From Streptomyces sp. CB01635 (GTDB taxonomy: Bacteria > Actinomycetota > Actinomycetes > Streptomycetales > Streptomycetaceae): a stretch of DNA of 64,000 bases. The notes below the pieces were generated by a model. It ran no database searches. It saw only the letters and a program-made list of their open reading frames with translations, and was not told the origin of the DNA. Location of the stretch: positions 34,243-98,242 of the forward strand of contig NZ_NNBL01000028.1 in NCBI RefSeq assembly GCF_002803065.1, in the 5' to 3' direction. Position numbers and translations under genes: made by a program. Below, piece after piece: positions 25,199 to 34,457 of this stretch (its first letter is position 1; every line of letters starts with the position of its first letter).

Positions 25199-26755
25199 AT
25201 GGTTACTGTCACCAAGCAGGACTCACCGCAGGACAGCGTGCAGCGCGACCCGCGCCGCTGGTGGGCGCTCGGCGCCCTGGTCGCGAGCATGCTCGTGCTC
25301 GGCTTCGACATGACGATCCTCAACGTGGCGCTGCCGACGATCGCCGCCGACCTCGGCGCGGACACCGGTCAGCAGCAGTGGATGGCGGACTCGTACGTCG
25401 TCGTCTTCGCCGCCCTGATGCTTCCGGCCGGGCTGCTCGGCGACCGGTTCGGGCGGCGCCGGATGCTCATCGCCGGGCTCGGTGTCTTCCTCGCGGGCTC
25501 GCTCGTGGGGGCGCTCGCGAGTGACGTCGGCTGGGTCGTCGGCGCCCGCGCGCTGATGGGCGTCGGCGCCGCGCTCGTCATGCCGCTGGCCCTGTCCGTG
25601 CTGCCCTCGCTCTTCGCCCCCGACGAGCGCACCAAGGCCGTCGGCATCATCTCCGCGGCCTCGGCGGTCGGCATGCCGCTCGGCCCGATCCTCGGCGGCT
25701 GGCTCCTCGACCACTTCTGGTGGGGCTCGGTCTTCCTGATCAACATCCCGATGGTCGCCATAGGCATCACGGCCTGCCTGTTCCTGCTGCCGGAAACCCG
25801 CGACCCCGCCTCACCGCGGGTCGACGCCGTCTCCACGGCGCTCACCGCGGCCGGCCTCGGCGCCCTGATCTACGCGATCATCGAGGCGCCGCACCGCGGC
25901 TGGACCGATCCGGTGGTGCTGGTCCTGTGCGCGGCCTCCGTCGCCCTGGTCACCGCCCTCGTCCTGCGTGAGCGGCGCAGCGAGCGGCCGCTGCTCGACC
26001 TCGCCCTGCTGGCCCGCCGCGGCTTCCTGCTGAACACGCTCGCGGCCACCCTCGGCATGTTCGTCCTGTCGGGCCTGATGTTCGTGCTGCCGCAGTACCT
26101 CCAGGCCGTCCTCGGCAACGACGCGCTCGGCACCGGCGTACGGCTGCTGCCGATGATGGCCGGGATGCTGGTGGCCGCGAAGTGCGCGCAGCCGCTGGTC
26201 GCCAGGTTCGGGCCGCCCGCGGTGATCAGCGGGGCGCTCACTGTCCTGGCCTTCGCCGCGTTCCTCGGCAGCCGCACCACGGCCGACTCCGGGTACGGGT
26301 TCACCGCGCTGTGGCTGGGCATCGCCGGGGTCGGCTTCTCCTTCGCGCTCGTCCCCGCCATGGGCGCCGCGCTGTCGGCGCTGCCCGCGGACCGGGCGGG
26401 CAGCGGCTCGGGCCTCCTGATGACGGTGCGGCAGGTGGGCGGCGCGCTCGGCATCGCCCTGCTCGGCGCGCTCCTCGCCGGGGCGTACGGCAGCCGCCTC
26501 GACACCGGCGGCCTGCCCGGCCCGGCGGCGGACACCGCCAAGGACTCCGTGGTGGCCGCCCACGCCGTGGCCACGAAGCTCGGGGACCACGCCCTCGCCT
26601 CGTCGGCGAACACCGCGTACGTCCACGGGATGAGCGTGGTGCTGCTCGTCGTGGGCGTCGCGTCGCTGGTCACCGCCCTGCTGGCGGCCGCCCTGCTCCC
26701 CCGTACCGCGCCGGCCACGGGCGTGGCCCCGGTCCCCGGTGATGCCCGAGAATGA
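25199..26755 (+). CDS. DHA2-family MFS drug exporter (EmrB/QacA type)
   Basis: 518 residues, about 14 membrane helices. Motif D1/A-type sequences are visible: LGFDMTILNVALPTIAADL in helix 1, WMADSYVVVFAALML, GDRFGRRRML in the 2-3 loop, and the antiporter motif C AVGMPLGPILGGWLLD in helix 5. It should export cationic or amphipathic drugs using the proton gradient. The start coincides with the predicted transcription start (no ribosome site). The TetR gene follows 4 bases after the stop and is certainly cotranscribed. Confidence 0.93.
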   Translation: MVTVTKQDSPQDSVQRDPRRWWALGALVASMLVLGFDMTILNVALPTIAADLGADTGQQQWMADSYVVVFAALMLPAGLLGDRFGRRRMLIAGLGVFLAGSLVGALASDVGWVVGARALMGVGAALVMPLALSVLPSLFAPDERTKAVGIISAASAVGMPLGPILGGWLLDHFWWGSVFLINIPMVAIGITACLFLLPETRDPASPRVDAVSTALTAAGLGALIYAIIEAPHRGWTDPVVLVLCAASVALVTALVLRERRSERPLLDLALLARRGFLLNTLAATLGMFVLSGLMFVLPQYLQAVLGNDALGTGVRLLPMMAGMLVAAKCAQPLVARFGPPAVISGALTVLAFAAFLGSRTTADSGYGFTALWLGIAGVGFSFALVPAMGAALSALPADRAGSGSGLLMTVRQVGGALGIALLGALLAGAYGSRLDTGGLPGPAADTAKDSVVAAHAVATKLGDHALASSANTAYVHGMSVVLLVVGVASLVTALLAAALLPRTAPATGVAPVPGDARE

Positions 26756-26759
26756 GCCC

Positions 26760-27377
26760 ATGGCCCCCTCCGCACGCTCCACCTCCGCCGCCGACCGCCC
26801 CGGGATGGGCCTTCGCGAACGCAAGAAGCTCAAGACCCGCGTGGCGATCAGGGACGCGACGTACCGCCTGATCACCGAGCAGGGGTACGACGCGACGACG
26901 GTCGAGCAGATCGCAGAGGCCGCCGAGGTGTCGCCGTCCACGGTGTTCCGGTACTTCCCCACCAAGGAAGACATCGTCATCACGGACGAGTACGACGCGA
27001 TGCTGGAGGCCGAGCTGCGGGCGCGGCCCGCGGACGAGTCGATCGTCGACTCGTTGAAGCATGTGATCGCGCAGGCCGTGTACCTCGGGTTCGACGACGA
27101 TCCCGAGGTGTCACGGCTGCGGACCAGGCTCCAGGTCGAGGTGCCCGCGGTGCGCTCCCGGATGATGGAGTCCATGTCCGTCACCGGGCAGCTGCTGTGC
27201 CGGGTGATCGGCGAGCGCACCGGCCGCGACGCGGACGGGCTTGAGGTCCGCGTCTACGCGATGGCGCTGGTCGGCGCGCTCATGGAGACCACGCTGTACT
27301 GGGCCGAGCACGGCCACCAGGAAGAGCTGCGCGACCTGATGGACCGCACGCTGGAGACGTTCAGGAACGGTCTCTAG
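26760..27377 (+). CDS. TetR-family repressor of the exporter
   Basis: 205 residues from ATG 26760 (an in-frame GTG/ATG at 26739/26742 overlaps the exporter). The N-terminal HTH is clear: RVAIRDATYRLITEQGYDATTVEQIAEAAEVS then STVFRYFPTKEDIV (residues about 25-70). The C-terminal ligand domain is helical (MESMSVTGQLLCRVIGERTGRDADGLE). Local autoregulation is likely through the dyad at 25181-25193. It ends 34 bases from the convergent thioredoxin-like gene. Confidence 0.93.
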   Translation: MAPSARSTSAADRPGMGLRERKKLKTRVAIRDATYRLITEQGYDATTVEQIAEAAEVSPSTVFRYFPTKEDIVITDEYDAMLEAELRARPADESIVDSLKHVIAQAVYLGFDDDPEVSRLRTRLQVEVPAVRSRMMESMSVTGQLLCRVIGERTGRDADGLEVRVYAMALVGALMETTLYWAEHGHQEELRDLMDRTLETFRNGL

Positions 27378-27410
27378 CGCCCGGCGGGGTCCGGCGGCGT
27401 CCGGCTCGCT

Positions 27411-29429
27411 TCAGTCCTGCAGCTTCACCGCGAGCTCCTGGGCGTCGGTGACGGGGGCGTCGCAGGTGAAGTTGCGGCACACGTAAGCGGCCGGGCGGCC
27501 GTCGACGAGTGGCCGGTCCGCCAGCAACGGCAGTTCACCGGAGCCCACTTCGCCCACCGCGACAACCGCGCCCGGCGCCGTGCCGAGCAGCGCCGTGCGG
27601 TGAAGTTCGCCGCCGACCTCGCCTACGACGGCGACCTCCTTCGGCCCGTCGAGCAGCGCCTCAGCCACTGCGAGCCCGTGCCCGATGAAGCGCGGGGCCC
27701 GCGGCCCGAGCGCCCGCACCACCCCCAGCGCCCGCTCGGCGGCGGTGCGATGGGGCTCCGAGCCGGTCTGAGCCGCGTACGAGAGCAGTGCGCCCGCCGC
27801 CGCGCTCCAGCCCGAGGGCGTGGCGTTGTCGGTCGGGTCCTGCGGCCTGCGGATCAGCTGCTCCGCGTCCGCCGCCGTGTCGTACAGGGCGCCGGACTCC
27901 GCGTCGGTGAACTGGTCGAGGACGTGGTCGAGGAGGAACCCGGCGAACTCCAGCCAGACACCCTCGCCCGTCACGGACGCCAGCGTGAGGAAGCCCTCGG
28001 CCACATCCGCGTAGTCCTCGAGGACCCCGGCGTTCGCGCCGGCCCGGCCGTCCTTGCTGGTACGGGCGATGCGCGCCCGCGCGTCCATGTGAAGCCGTAC
28101 GAGCAGGTCGGCGGCGGCGAGTGCGGCCTGCACCAGGTCCGGCCGGTCGAAGTACGCGCCGGTCTCCGCGAGCGCGGCGATCGCCAGGCCGTTCCACGCG
28201 GCGACGACCTTGTCGTCCCGCCCGGGGGCCGGCCGCTCGGCGCGCGCGGCGAACAGCCTGCGCCGGACGTCCTCGACCCGCGCGGCATCGAACTCGGTTT
28301 CTTGTTGCGGGAGTTGGAGGACGGAGGCGCCCTCCTCGAAGGTGCCCTGCTGCGTCACGCCGAAGTACTCGGCGGCCAGCTCGGCGTCCGCGTCGCCGAG
28401 CACCTCGCGCAGCTGCCCGGGCGTCCACACATAGAACGCCCCCTCGACGTGGCGGCCCTCGGCGTCCTCGCTGTCCGCGTCCAGCGCGGACGCGAACCCG
28501 CCCTCGTTCGTCCGCAGCTCCCGCACCATGAAGTCCGCGGTCTCCAGCGCGACGCGCCTGGCCGTCTCCGAACCGGTGGCCCGCCACAGATGCGCGTAGG
28601 CGCGGCACAACAGCGCGTTGTCGTAGAGCATCTTCTCGAAGTGGGGCACGACCCATTCGCGGTCGACGGAGTAGCGCGCGAAGCCGCCGCCCAGCTGGTC
28701 GTAGATCCCGCCGCGCGCCATCCGCTCGCAGGTGTCGCCGGCCATCTGGAGCGCGCCCTCGGCGCCGGTGCGGGCGTAGTGGCGCAGCAGGAACTCGATC
28801 ACCATCGACGGCGGGAACTTGGGGGCGCCGCCGAATCCGCCGTTCGCCTCGTCGTACTCGCGGGTCAGGCCGAGCAGCGCCTGCGCGAGCTCGCCCTCGC
28901 CGGGGATCTGCGTGTCCCCGTACGGCAGCTCGCGCCCGGCCAGATCGCCCACGATCTTCGCGGCGACCTCGGCGACCTCGTCCTTGCGCTCGGCCCACGC
29001 CTGCGCCACGCCCCCCAGGATCTGCGGGAAGGACGCCATCCCGTGCCGCGGCTCGGGCGGGAAGTAGGTGCCGAAGTAGAACGGCTCGGCCTCGGGCGTG
29101 AGGAACACGGTCATGGGCCAGCCGCCCTGGCCGGTGGCGGCCTGCACGGCCTCCATGTAGACGGCGTCGACGTCGGGGCGCTCCTCGCGGTCGACCTTGA
29201 TGTTGACGAAGCGGTCGTTCATGAGGGCGGCGGTCGTCTCGTCCTCGAAGGACTCGTGCGCCATGACGTGGCACCAGTGGCAGCTGGAGTATCCGACGCT
29301 GAGCAGCACCGGGACCCCGCGCCGCCGCGCCTCCTCGAAGGCGTCGGCCGACCAGGGCCACCAGTCGACGGGGTTGTCGGCATGCTGGAGAAGGTAGGGG
29401 GACGTCTCATGGGCCAGTCGGTTCGGCAT
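27411..29429 (-). CDS. Thioredoxin-domain protein of YyaL / SSP411 family
   Basis: About 672 residues starting MPNRLAHETSPYLLQHADNPVDW, the invariant family opening (an ATG 9 bases earlier is also in frame). The thioredoxin-like domain holds SCHWCHVMAHESFED with a CxxC motif (about residue 50), then INVKVDREERPDVD-type sequence and GGWPMTVFLTP. The rest is an (alpha/alpha) barrel like N-acylglucosamine 2-epimerases (GGIYDQLGGGFARYSVD, WVVPHFEKMLYDNALL). The physiological substrate of the family is not established. Cytosolic. The upstream end faces the STAND gene divergently. Confidence 0.92.
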   Translation of the reverse strand: MPNRLAHETSPYLLQHADNPVDWWPWSADAFEEARRRGVPVLLSVGYSSCHWCHVMAHESFEDETTAALMNDRFVNIKVDREERPDVDAVYMEAVQAATGQGGWPMTVFLTPEAEPFYFGTYFPPEPRHGMASFPQILGGVAQAWAERKDEVAEVAAKIVGDLAGRELPYGDTQIPGEGELAQALLGLTREYDEANGGFGGAPKFPPSMVIEFLLRHYARTGAEGALQMAGDTCERMARGGIYDQLGGGFARYSVDREWVVPHFEKMLYDNALLCRAYAHLWRATGSETARRVALETADFMVRELRTNEGGFASALDADSEDAEGRHVEGAFYVWTPGQLREVLGDADAELAAEYFGVTQQGTFEEGASVLQLPQQETEFDAARVEDVRRRLFAARAERPAPGRDDKVVAAWNGLAIAALAETGAYFDRPDLVQAALAAADLLVRLHMDARARIARTSKDGRAGANAGVLEDYADVAEGFLTLASVTGEGVWLEFAGFLLDHVLDQFTDAESGALYDTAADAEQLIRRPQDPTDNATPSGWSAAAGALLSYAAQTGSEPHRTAAERALGVVRALGPRAPRFIGHGLAVAEALLDGPKEVAVVGEVGGELHRTALLGTAPGAVVAVGEVGSGELPLLADRPLVDGRPAAYVCRNFTCDAPVTDAQELAVKLQD

Positions 29430-29548
29430 GCGCCCCATCCTCGCGCACGCCGGTCGCCGATCGGCCCTTTGATCCCCGGCCTCTCGCGCCGTGACCCCAT
29501 ACGCAGCACACTTGACGCGGAACCGTTGCCGCCGGAGGGGGACCTGAA

Positions 29549-32500
29549 ATGCGAGACAGCCATCGGGCGGAAGCCGAGGGGCTGTTGGCCCGGGCCGTGG
29601 AGGAGGAAGTACGGCGTTCGGGCGGGCGCACGGACGGCGGGGTACTGCTGTCCCGTGCGCGCGGTGCGCTCGACGCCATGGCGGAGACCGCCGCCGAGGA
29701 GTACACGCAGTTCACACACGCCCTGGACGAGGCCGAGGCCGGGCAGATGTCGTTCGGGCAGCGCTTCACCCAGGAGCGGGGATCGACTCCTCTGCTGGTC
29801 ACGGCCGTTGCCGCGATGGGCGCCTGCCTGGCCGACCTGCTGCTCGGTACGGACGCGGGGACCGCGGTCGGTGCGGGCGCGGCCGTCGCCGTGCTGGGCG
29901 CCGCCACGACCGTCGCGAAGGTGACGGCCTCTCATGTGCCCGCCGCGAGCCGCCGCGCCGGCGCGAGGAGCCAGCCGGGCGGGCCCGAACAGCTGAGACT
30001 GCAGTGGCTGACGGCGCTCGACGTGCGGGGGATCCGGCCGTTCCTCGATCAGCAGCGCGTCCTCGCCGCGACCGCGGGGACCGGCGCGAAGAAGCCGACG
30101 CCGCAGTTGCGCCGTACCGACAAGAGCGCGGCCGCCAGGCGGCGCAACGTACTGGAGCAGTCGTTCGGCCAACTCCCGGAGCCGGAGGGCCCGTTCGCGG
30201 GCCGCAGGGCGCAGATGCAGCGCATCGCGCAGTGGGTGCACGCGGCGCGCGCGAGCACCGAGACCCGGCCCACCGTCGTCGTGCTGCACGGCGCGCCCGG
30301 CTCCGGCCGCACGACGCTCGCGGTGCGGGCGGCGCACGGGCTGCGCGACCAGTTCCGCGGCGCGTGCGTCGTGGACCTGCGGGGCGACGCGCCCGAGGCC
30401 CCGCTGTCGACCCGGGACGCGCTGCTCCATCTGCTGAACCGGCTCGGCGCGCCGCGCGAGCAGCTGCTCTTCCGGGAGCGTTCCTCGCAGGAGCAGCAGG
30501 TGCGGCGCCTCAGCGAGCTGTACCACCAGCATCTGACAGGGCTTCCGGTCACGATCGTCCTGGACGACGCGAACGACGCGGAGCAGGTGCGCACGCTGAT
30601 CCCCGAGCGGTCCGACAGCCTCGTCCTGGTGACGGCGCGCAAGCCGCTCGACCTGGCGGCGGACGTCCCGGCGTGGGTGCACCAGGTGCCGGTGGACGCG
30701 CTGGACGCGGCGGGCTCGGAGGAACTGCTGCGCGAGTCCGCGGAGGACGACTCAGGGCCCTACGACTCCGAATCGTCGGACACCGTAAGGGAGTTGTGCG
30801 GTGGCCTGCCGCTGGCGCTGCGCATCGCGGGCTCCGCGATCGGGCCGCGTACGACCCGCGCACTGGCGTCCGACCTGGGTGCGTACGGGCCCGTGGAGCC
30901 GGTCGAGCGGGTGCTGTGGCTGCGCTACACCGACCAGCCGGAGGCGGCCCGGCGGCTGCTGCGGCGGCTCGCGCTGGCCGGACGGGCCTCGCTCGGTGCG
31001 GCCGCGGCGGCCGCGCTCCTCGCGACGGACGAGTCGGAGGCCACCCGCCATCTGACGGCGCTGTCACGCGCCGGGCTGATCGACCATGTGCGGGGAAGCC
31101 GGTACCGGCTGCACGACCTCGTCCGCTCCTTCGCGCAGGCCCGCCTCCTCGACGAGGAGGAACCGGCCGAGCGGACGGCCGCGCAGGAACGCCTCATCCA
31201 GAACTACGCGGAGCTCGCGGACTCGGTGATCCGGCTCGTCGACGGCAAGATGTCGACGCGCGCCGGCCAGGTCGGCCCGCACGGCTTCACTTCGCTGGAA
31301 GCCGCGCTGCGCTGGCTCGACGACGAGTCCAGCTTCATCACGGCGACGCTGCGTGGCGCGGAGGGCGTCGACCAGGCGGCCGTACTCAATCTGCTCGGCG
31401 CGCTGTGCGACTACTGCCTGCTGCGCGGCGACCTCTACCGACTCGGCGAGATCAGCGAGCTCACCCAGGCCGTCGACCAGGGGCTTCTCGTGCGCTCGGT
31501 CCAGTGGCGTACGGGTATCGCGGCGCGCCAGCTCGGCGAGCTCGACAAGGCGCGTACGACGCTGGCGTCCGTGGTGGACCTCTACTTCGAGGCGCACCAC
31601 AACGCGGGCGCGGCCCGCGCCCTGTGTTCGCTGGGCATCACGCTGCACCACCAGGGCCAGCTCAAGGAGGCGGCGGCGAAGCTCCGCGAGGCCCTCGACC
31701 TCCAGATCACGGAGGAGACGGCGGGCGACCGGGGCTGGACGCTGCATGCGCTCGCCGCGGTGGAGCGAGACCGGGCCAACGTGAAGGAGGCGCTCGATCT
31801 GCTGACCTCGGCGCTGGCCCTGCACCGCGAGAACGAGTCCGTGCACGGCGAGGCGTGGGCGCACTTCCAGCTGGGGCAGCTGTGCCTGCGGATGGGCGAC
31901 GTGCCGGGCGCGGAGCGTGAGCTGCGCGCCGCCCTCGACCTGTACAGCCGTACGCGCGACAGCCGCGGCGAGGCGTGGGCGCTCACGCAGCTGGCGCGGG
32001 TGCGCCTGGTGGACGGCGATGCGTCGGCGGCCGTCGACGGACTGCGCCAGGCCGCCTCGCGCCACCGCGACAACGAGGACGCGCGCGGCGAGGCCTGGAC
32101 GCTCTACTACCTGGGCCAGGCCCTGGAGGAGAGCGGCAACCTCGACCAGGCGGTACGCGAGCTGGAGCGCTCCCGCACGATGTTCTCGCGGATGCGCGAC
32201 GTGTACGGGCTCGCCTGCGCCCGCCACCACTCGGCCCGGGTCACGCGTGACCAGCGGGCCGCGCAGACGGGCTCGCTGCGCAACTCCGGCTTCGCGCGCC
32301 AGCTCCTGGTCGACGCCCGCGCCGACTTCCAGCGCATCGGCGTCGCGCACGGCGAGGGGTGGACGTGCCTGGAGCTGGCGGTGGTGGACGCGGGCAACGG
32401 GCGCGCGGCCCAGGCCCTGGCTCTGTGCGAGGAGGCGGCGGCGCTGTTCGCGTCTTACGGCGACCGCCGCGGCGAGGACTGGGCGCACTTCCTGCGCTGC

Positions 32501-32752
32501 ACGCTGCTGCCGTACGCGTCCCCGGGCGGCTCGGAGATCGGCACGGCCGTGGCGCAGGAAGAGCTGTCCCAGCTCGCCCGCGCCACCCACGCCGGCCGGG
32601 ACGCCAAGCTCGACGACTACGTGGAGGCCTACCAGCTCCTCCTGGAACGCGGCGCGGACCTGGAAGCAGGCTGGCAGGCCTGGCGCCTCGGCATGGTCCC
32701 CAAGCGCCACGCCCGCGACGTGATGGGCGTGGAGGTGGGGGCGGGGCGGTGA
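29549..32752 (+). CDS. STAND NTPase with N-terminal membrane region and TPR array
   Basis: 1067 residues. Residues 1-75 are helical and charged; 80-130 hold two hydrophobic segments (LLVTAVAAMGACLADLLLG and AAVAVLGAATTVA), suggesting membrane anchoring. An NB-ARC-like NTPase follows: P-loop HGAPGSGRTT (about residue 247), Walker B TIVLDDAND (about 335), and the GLPLALRIAG motif (about 420). A winged-helix segment ends near 530. From about 690 to 1000 lie TPR-like repeats (GEAWAHFQLGQLCLRMGD, GEAWTLYYLGQALEESGN) recurring about every 40 residues. There is no SARP-type DNA-binding domain as in AfsR. Likely a ligand-sensing switch protein; the output is unknown. Confidence 0.9.
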   Translation: MRDSHRAEAEGLLARAVEEEVRRSGGRTDGGVLLSRARGALDAMAETAAEEYTQFTHALDEAEAGQMSFGQRFTQERGSTPLLVTAVAAMGACLADLLLGTDAGTAVGAGAAVAVLGAATTVAKVTASHVPAASRRAGARSQPGGPEQLRLQWLTALDVRGIRPFLDQQRVLAATAGTGAKKPTPQLRRTDKSAAARRRNVLEQSFGQLPEPEGPFAGRRAQMQRIAQWVHAARASTETRPTVVVLHGAPGSGRTTLAVRAAHGLRDQFRGACVVDLRGDAPEAPLSTRDALLHLLNRLGAPREQLLFRERSSQEQQVRRLSELYHQHLTGLPVTIVLDDANDAEQVRTLIPERSDSLVLVTARKPLDLAADVPAWVHQVPVDALDAAGSEELLRESAEDDSGPYDSESSDTVRELCGGLPLALRIAGSAIGPRTTRALASDLGAYGPVEPVERVLWLRYTDQPEAARRLLRRLALAGRASLGAAAAAALLATDESEATRHLTALSRAGLIDHVRGSRYRLHDLVRSFAQARLLDEEEPAERTAAQERLIQNYAELADSVIRLVDGKMSTRAGQVGPHGFTSLEAALRWLDDESSFITATLRGAEGVDQAAVLNLLGALCDYCLLRGDLYRLGEISELTQAVDQGLLVRSVQWRTGIAARQLGELDKARTTLASVVDLYFEAHHNAGAARALCSLGITLHHQGQLKEAAAKLREALDLQITEETAGDRGWTLHALAAVERDRANVKEALDLLTSALALHRENESVHGEAWAHFQLGQLCLRMGDVPGAERELRAALDLYSRTRDSRGEAWALTQLARVRLVDGDASAAVDGLRQAASRHRDNEDARGEAWTLYYLGQALEESGNLDQAVRELERSRTMFSRMRDVYGLACARHHSARVTRDQRAAQTGSLRNSGFARQLLVDARADFQRIGVAHGEGWTCLELAVVDAGNGRAAQALALCEEAAALFASYGDRRGEDWAHFLRCTLLPYASPGGSEIGTAVAQEELSQLARATHAGRDAKLDDYVEAYQLLLERGADLEAGWQAWRLGMVPKRHARDVMGVEVGAGR

Positions 32753-32779
32753 GGGTCGAGGCCCTGCGGGGGCGGCGCG

Positions 32780-33140
32780 GGGGGTGCGTGACGCGAGGCT
32801 GCTCAGCACGAGGCGCTGCGAGCGCCGCGTGTCCGGGGCGCCGCATGACGCGAGGCGCTCAGGGCACGCGGCGCCGGGTGCACGACGGCGCTGCATGACC
32901 GGGCGCTCAGGGCACGAGGCACTGCGCGGCACAAGAGCGCTCAGGGCGCGGCGCGAGGTCGATCAGGGCGCGAGGTGCTGCGCGGCACCAGGGCGCTCAC
33001 GGCGGCCCGGGGTCGCTCACGGTGCGGCGCTTCGGGCCCGTGAGCACGAGCCCGCTGCGTGGCGGGAGGTGCCGGGGACGAGGCGCCGGATACGAGGGTG
33101 CTGCGGGCGCGTGAGCGTACCGGCGCAGCGCGAAACCGCT
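32780..33140. repeat. Degenerate GC-rich repeat tract, no gene
   Basis: The 434-base gap after the STAND gene has no credible gene. It is filled with degenerate units: GCGCTCAGGG occurs at 32855, 32903 and 32937, with variants GATCAGGGCG (32961) and GCGCTCACGG (32993), and GAGGCACTGCGCGGCAC (32916) recurs as GAGGTGCTGCGCGGCAC (32972). Spacing is irregular (24-56 bases), more like a decayed minisatellite than an array. Confidence 0.6.
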
Positions 33141-33186
33141 CGGCGCGGCTCACTGCCGTGCCGAGCGCGTTCCGTTCAGCGGGGCG

Positions 33187-33423
33187 TCAGCCCTTGGCGG
33201 GCGAGGCCGGGGAGCCGGCCGCGGGGTCCGCGGCGGCGTCCGTCTTCTCCTTGAAGTCGACCTTGCCCATGTGGCGGTTCATCGACTTCATCAGGCCCCA
33301 GACGGCGAGGGCCATCACCGCGAAGACGATGAAACCGAGGACACCCGGGGTCACCTTGTTCTCGTCGACCTCCTTGGCGAGGGGGACGAGATGCGTCATT
33401 GCCAGGCTTGCGCTTGCGCTCAT
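33187..33423 (-). CDS. Small single-helix membrane protein coupled to mca
   Basis: 78 residues from ATG 33423; the mca stop TGA (33427-33425) is followed after one base by this ATG, so translation is coupled. One membrane helix (GVLGFIVFAVMALAVWGLMKSM, about residues 26-46) is flanked by a short outer segment and a charged cytoplasmic tail with a Pro/Ala/Ser end. Function unknown; the conserved arrangement with Mca in Streptomyces suggests a membrane tether or partner, which is inference. Confidence 0.75.
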   Translation of the reverse strand: MSASASLAMTHLVPLAKEVDENKVTPGVLGFIVFAVMALAVWGLMKSMNRHMGKVDFKEKTDAAADPAAGSPASPAKG

Positions 33424-33424
33424 G

Positions 33425-34306
33425 TCAGGCATTGTCGCGGATGCCCGCAAAGAGGTCGTCCTCGGGGAGGGAGGTATCGACGAGAGACTTCGCGAGCTCG
33501 TACTCCTCGGTCGGCCACACCGCCCGCTGGAGTTCCATCGGGACCCGGAACCAGCCGCCGTCGGGGTCGATCTGCGTGGCGTGCGCGATCAGGGCCTTGT
33601 CGCGGATCTCATAGAAGTCGGCGCACGGAATGTGCGTGGTCAGCGTCCGCTCGACCCGCTCGAACTCGTCCCACCGCTTGAGCCACTCCGCGTAGGGCGA
33701 CTCCAGGCCGCGGTCGAGCATCGCCTGGTGCAGCGCCTCGGTGCGCGGCCGGTTGAAGCCCTGGTTGTAGTAGAGCTTCTGCGGCTGATAGGCCGGGCCG
33801 TACTCGGACTCCGGGTACTTCTCGGTGTCCGCCGCGCCCTCGAAAGCCACCATCGAGATCTTGTGGGTCATGATGTGGTCGGGGTGCGGGTAGCCCCCGT
33901 TCTCGTCGTACGTCGTGACGACCTGCGGACGGAACGAGCGGATCTGCCTGACCAGCTCGCCCGCCGCCTTGTCGACGTCCTCGAGCGCGAAGCAGCCCTC
34001 GGGCAGCGGCGGCAGCGGGTCACCCTCGGGCAGGCCCGAGTCGACGAAGCCCAGCCACTCCTGGTCGACGCCCAGGATCGCGCGCGCCTCGTCCATCTCC
34101 TTCTTGCGTACCTCGTGGATGTTCTCCTCGATGTACGTGTCCCCCTGAAGCTTCGGGTTGAGGATGGAGCCGCGTTCCCCGCCCGTGCAGGTCACGACAA
34201 GGACGGCCACCCCCTCGGACACGTACTTGGCCATGGTGGCCGCGCCCTTCGACGACTCGTCGTCGGGGTGGGCGTGAACGGCCATCAGTCGCAGCTGCTC
34301 AGTCAA
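33425..34306 (-). CDS. mca: Mycothiol S-conjugate amidase
   Basis: 293 residues from a TTG start with GAGGA 7 bases upstream. The LmbE-type zinc site is AVHAHPDDESSKG (residues about 9-20) and the second ligand region GYPHPDHIMTHK (about 140). It hydrolyses mycothiol-toxin conjugates to GlcN-inositol and a mercapturic acid for export, the actinobacterial detoxification route. MshB is similar, but the sequence GERGSILNPKLQG and the length favour Mca. It is cotranscribed with the small membrane protein downstream. Confidence 0.95.
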   Translation of the reverse strand: MTEQLRLMAVHAHPDDESSKGAATMAKYVSEGVAVLVVTCTGGERGSILNPKLQGDTYIEENIHEVRKKEMDEARAILGVDQEWLGFVDSGLPEGDPLPPLPEGCFALEDVDKAAGELVRQIRSFRPQVVTTYDENGGYPHPDHIMTHKISMVAFEGAADTEKYPESEYGPAYQPQKLYYNQGFNRPRTEALHQAMLDRGLESPYAEWLKRWDEFERVERTLTTHIPCADFYEIRDKALIAHATQIDPDGGWFRVPMELQRAVWPTEEYELAKSLVDTSLPEDDLFAGIRDNA

Positions 34307-34457
34307 GGCAAGATCCTCAGTGAATGACTCGGTGATAAGGCGCCCTCGGTCATACAGCGCATTGGGCGGCTTCTATAGTGACGGAACCGGGGGGCGGAAA
34401 ATTCCGGCAGTCTGTCCGGGGCCGGTCCTCGACCCGCCCCGCGCGAGAGGAACGATC

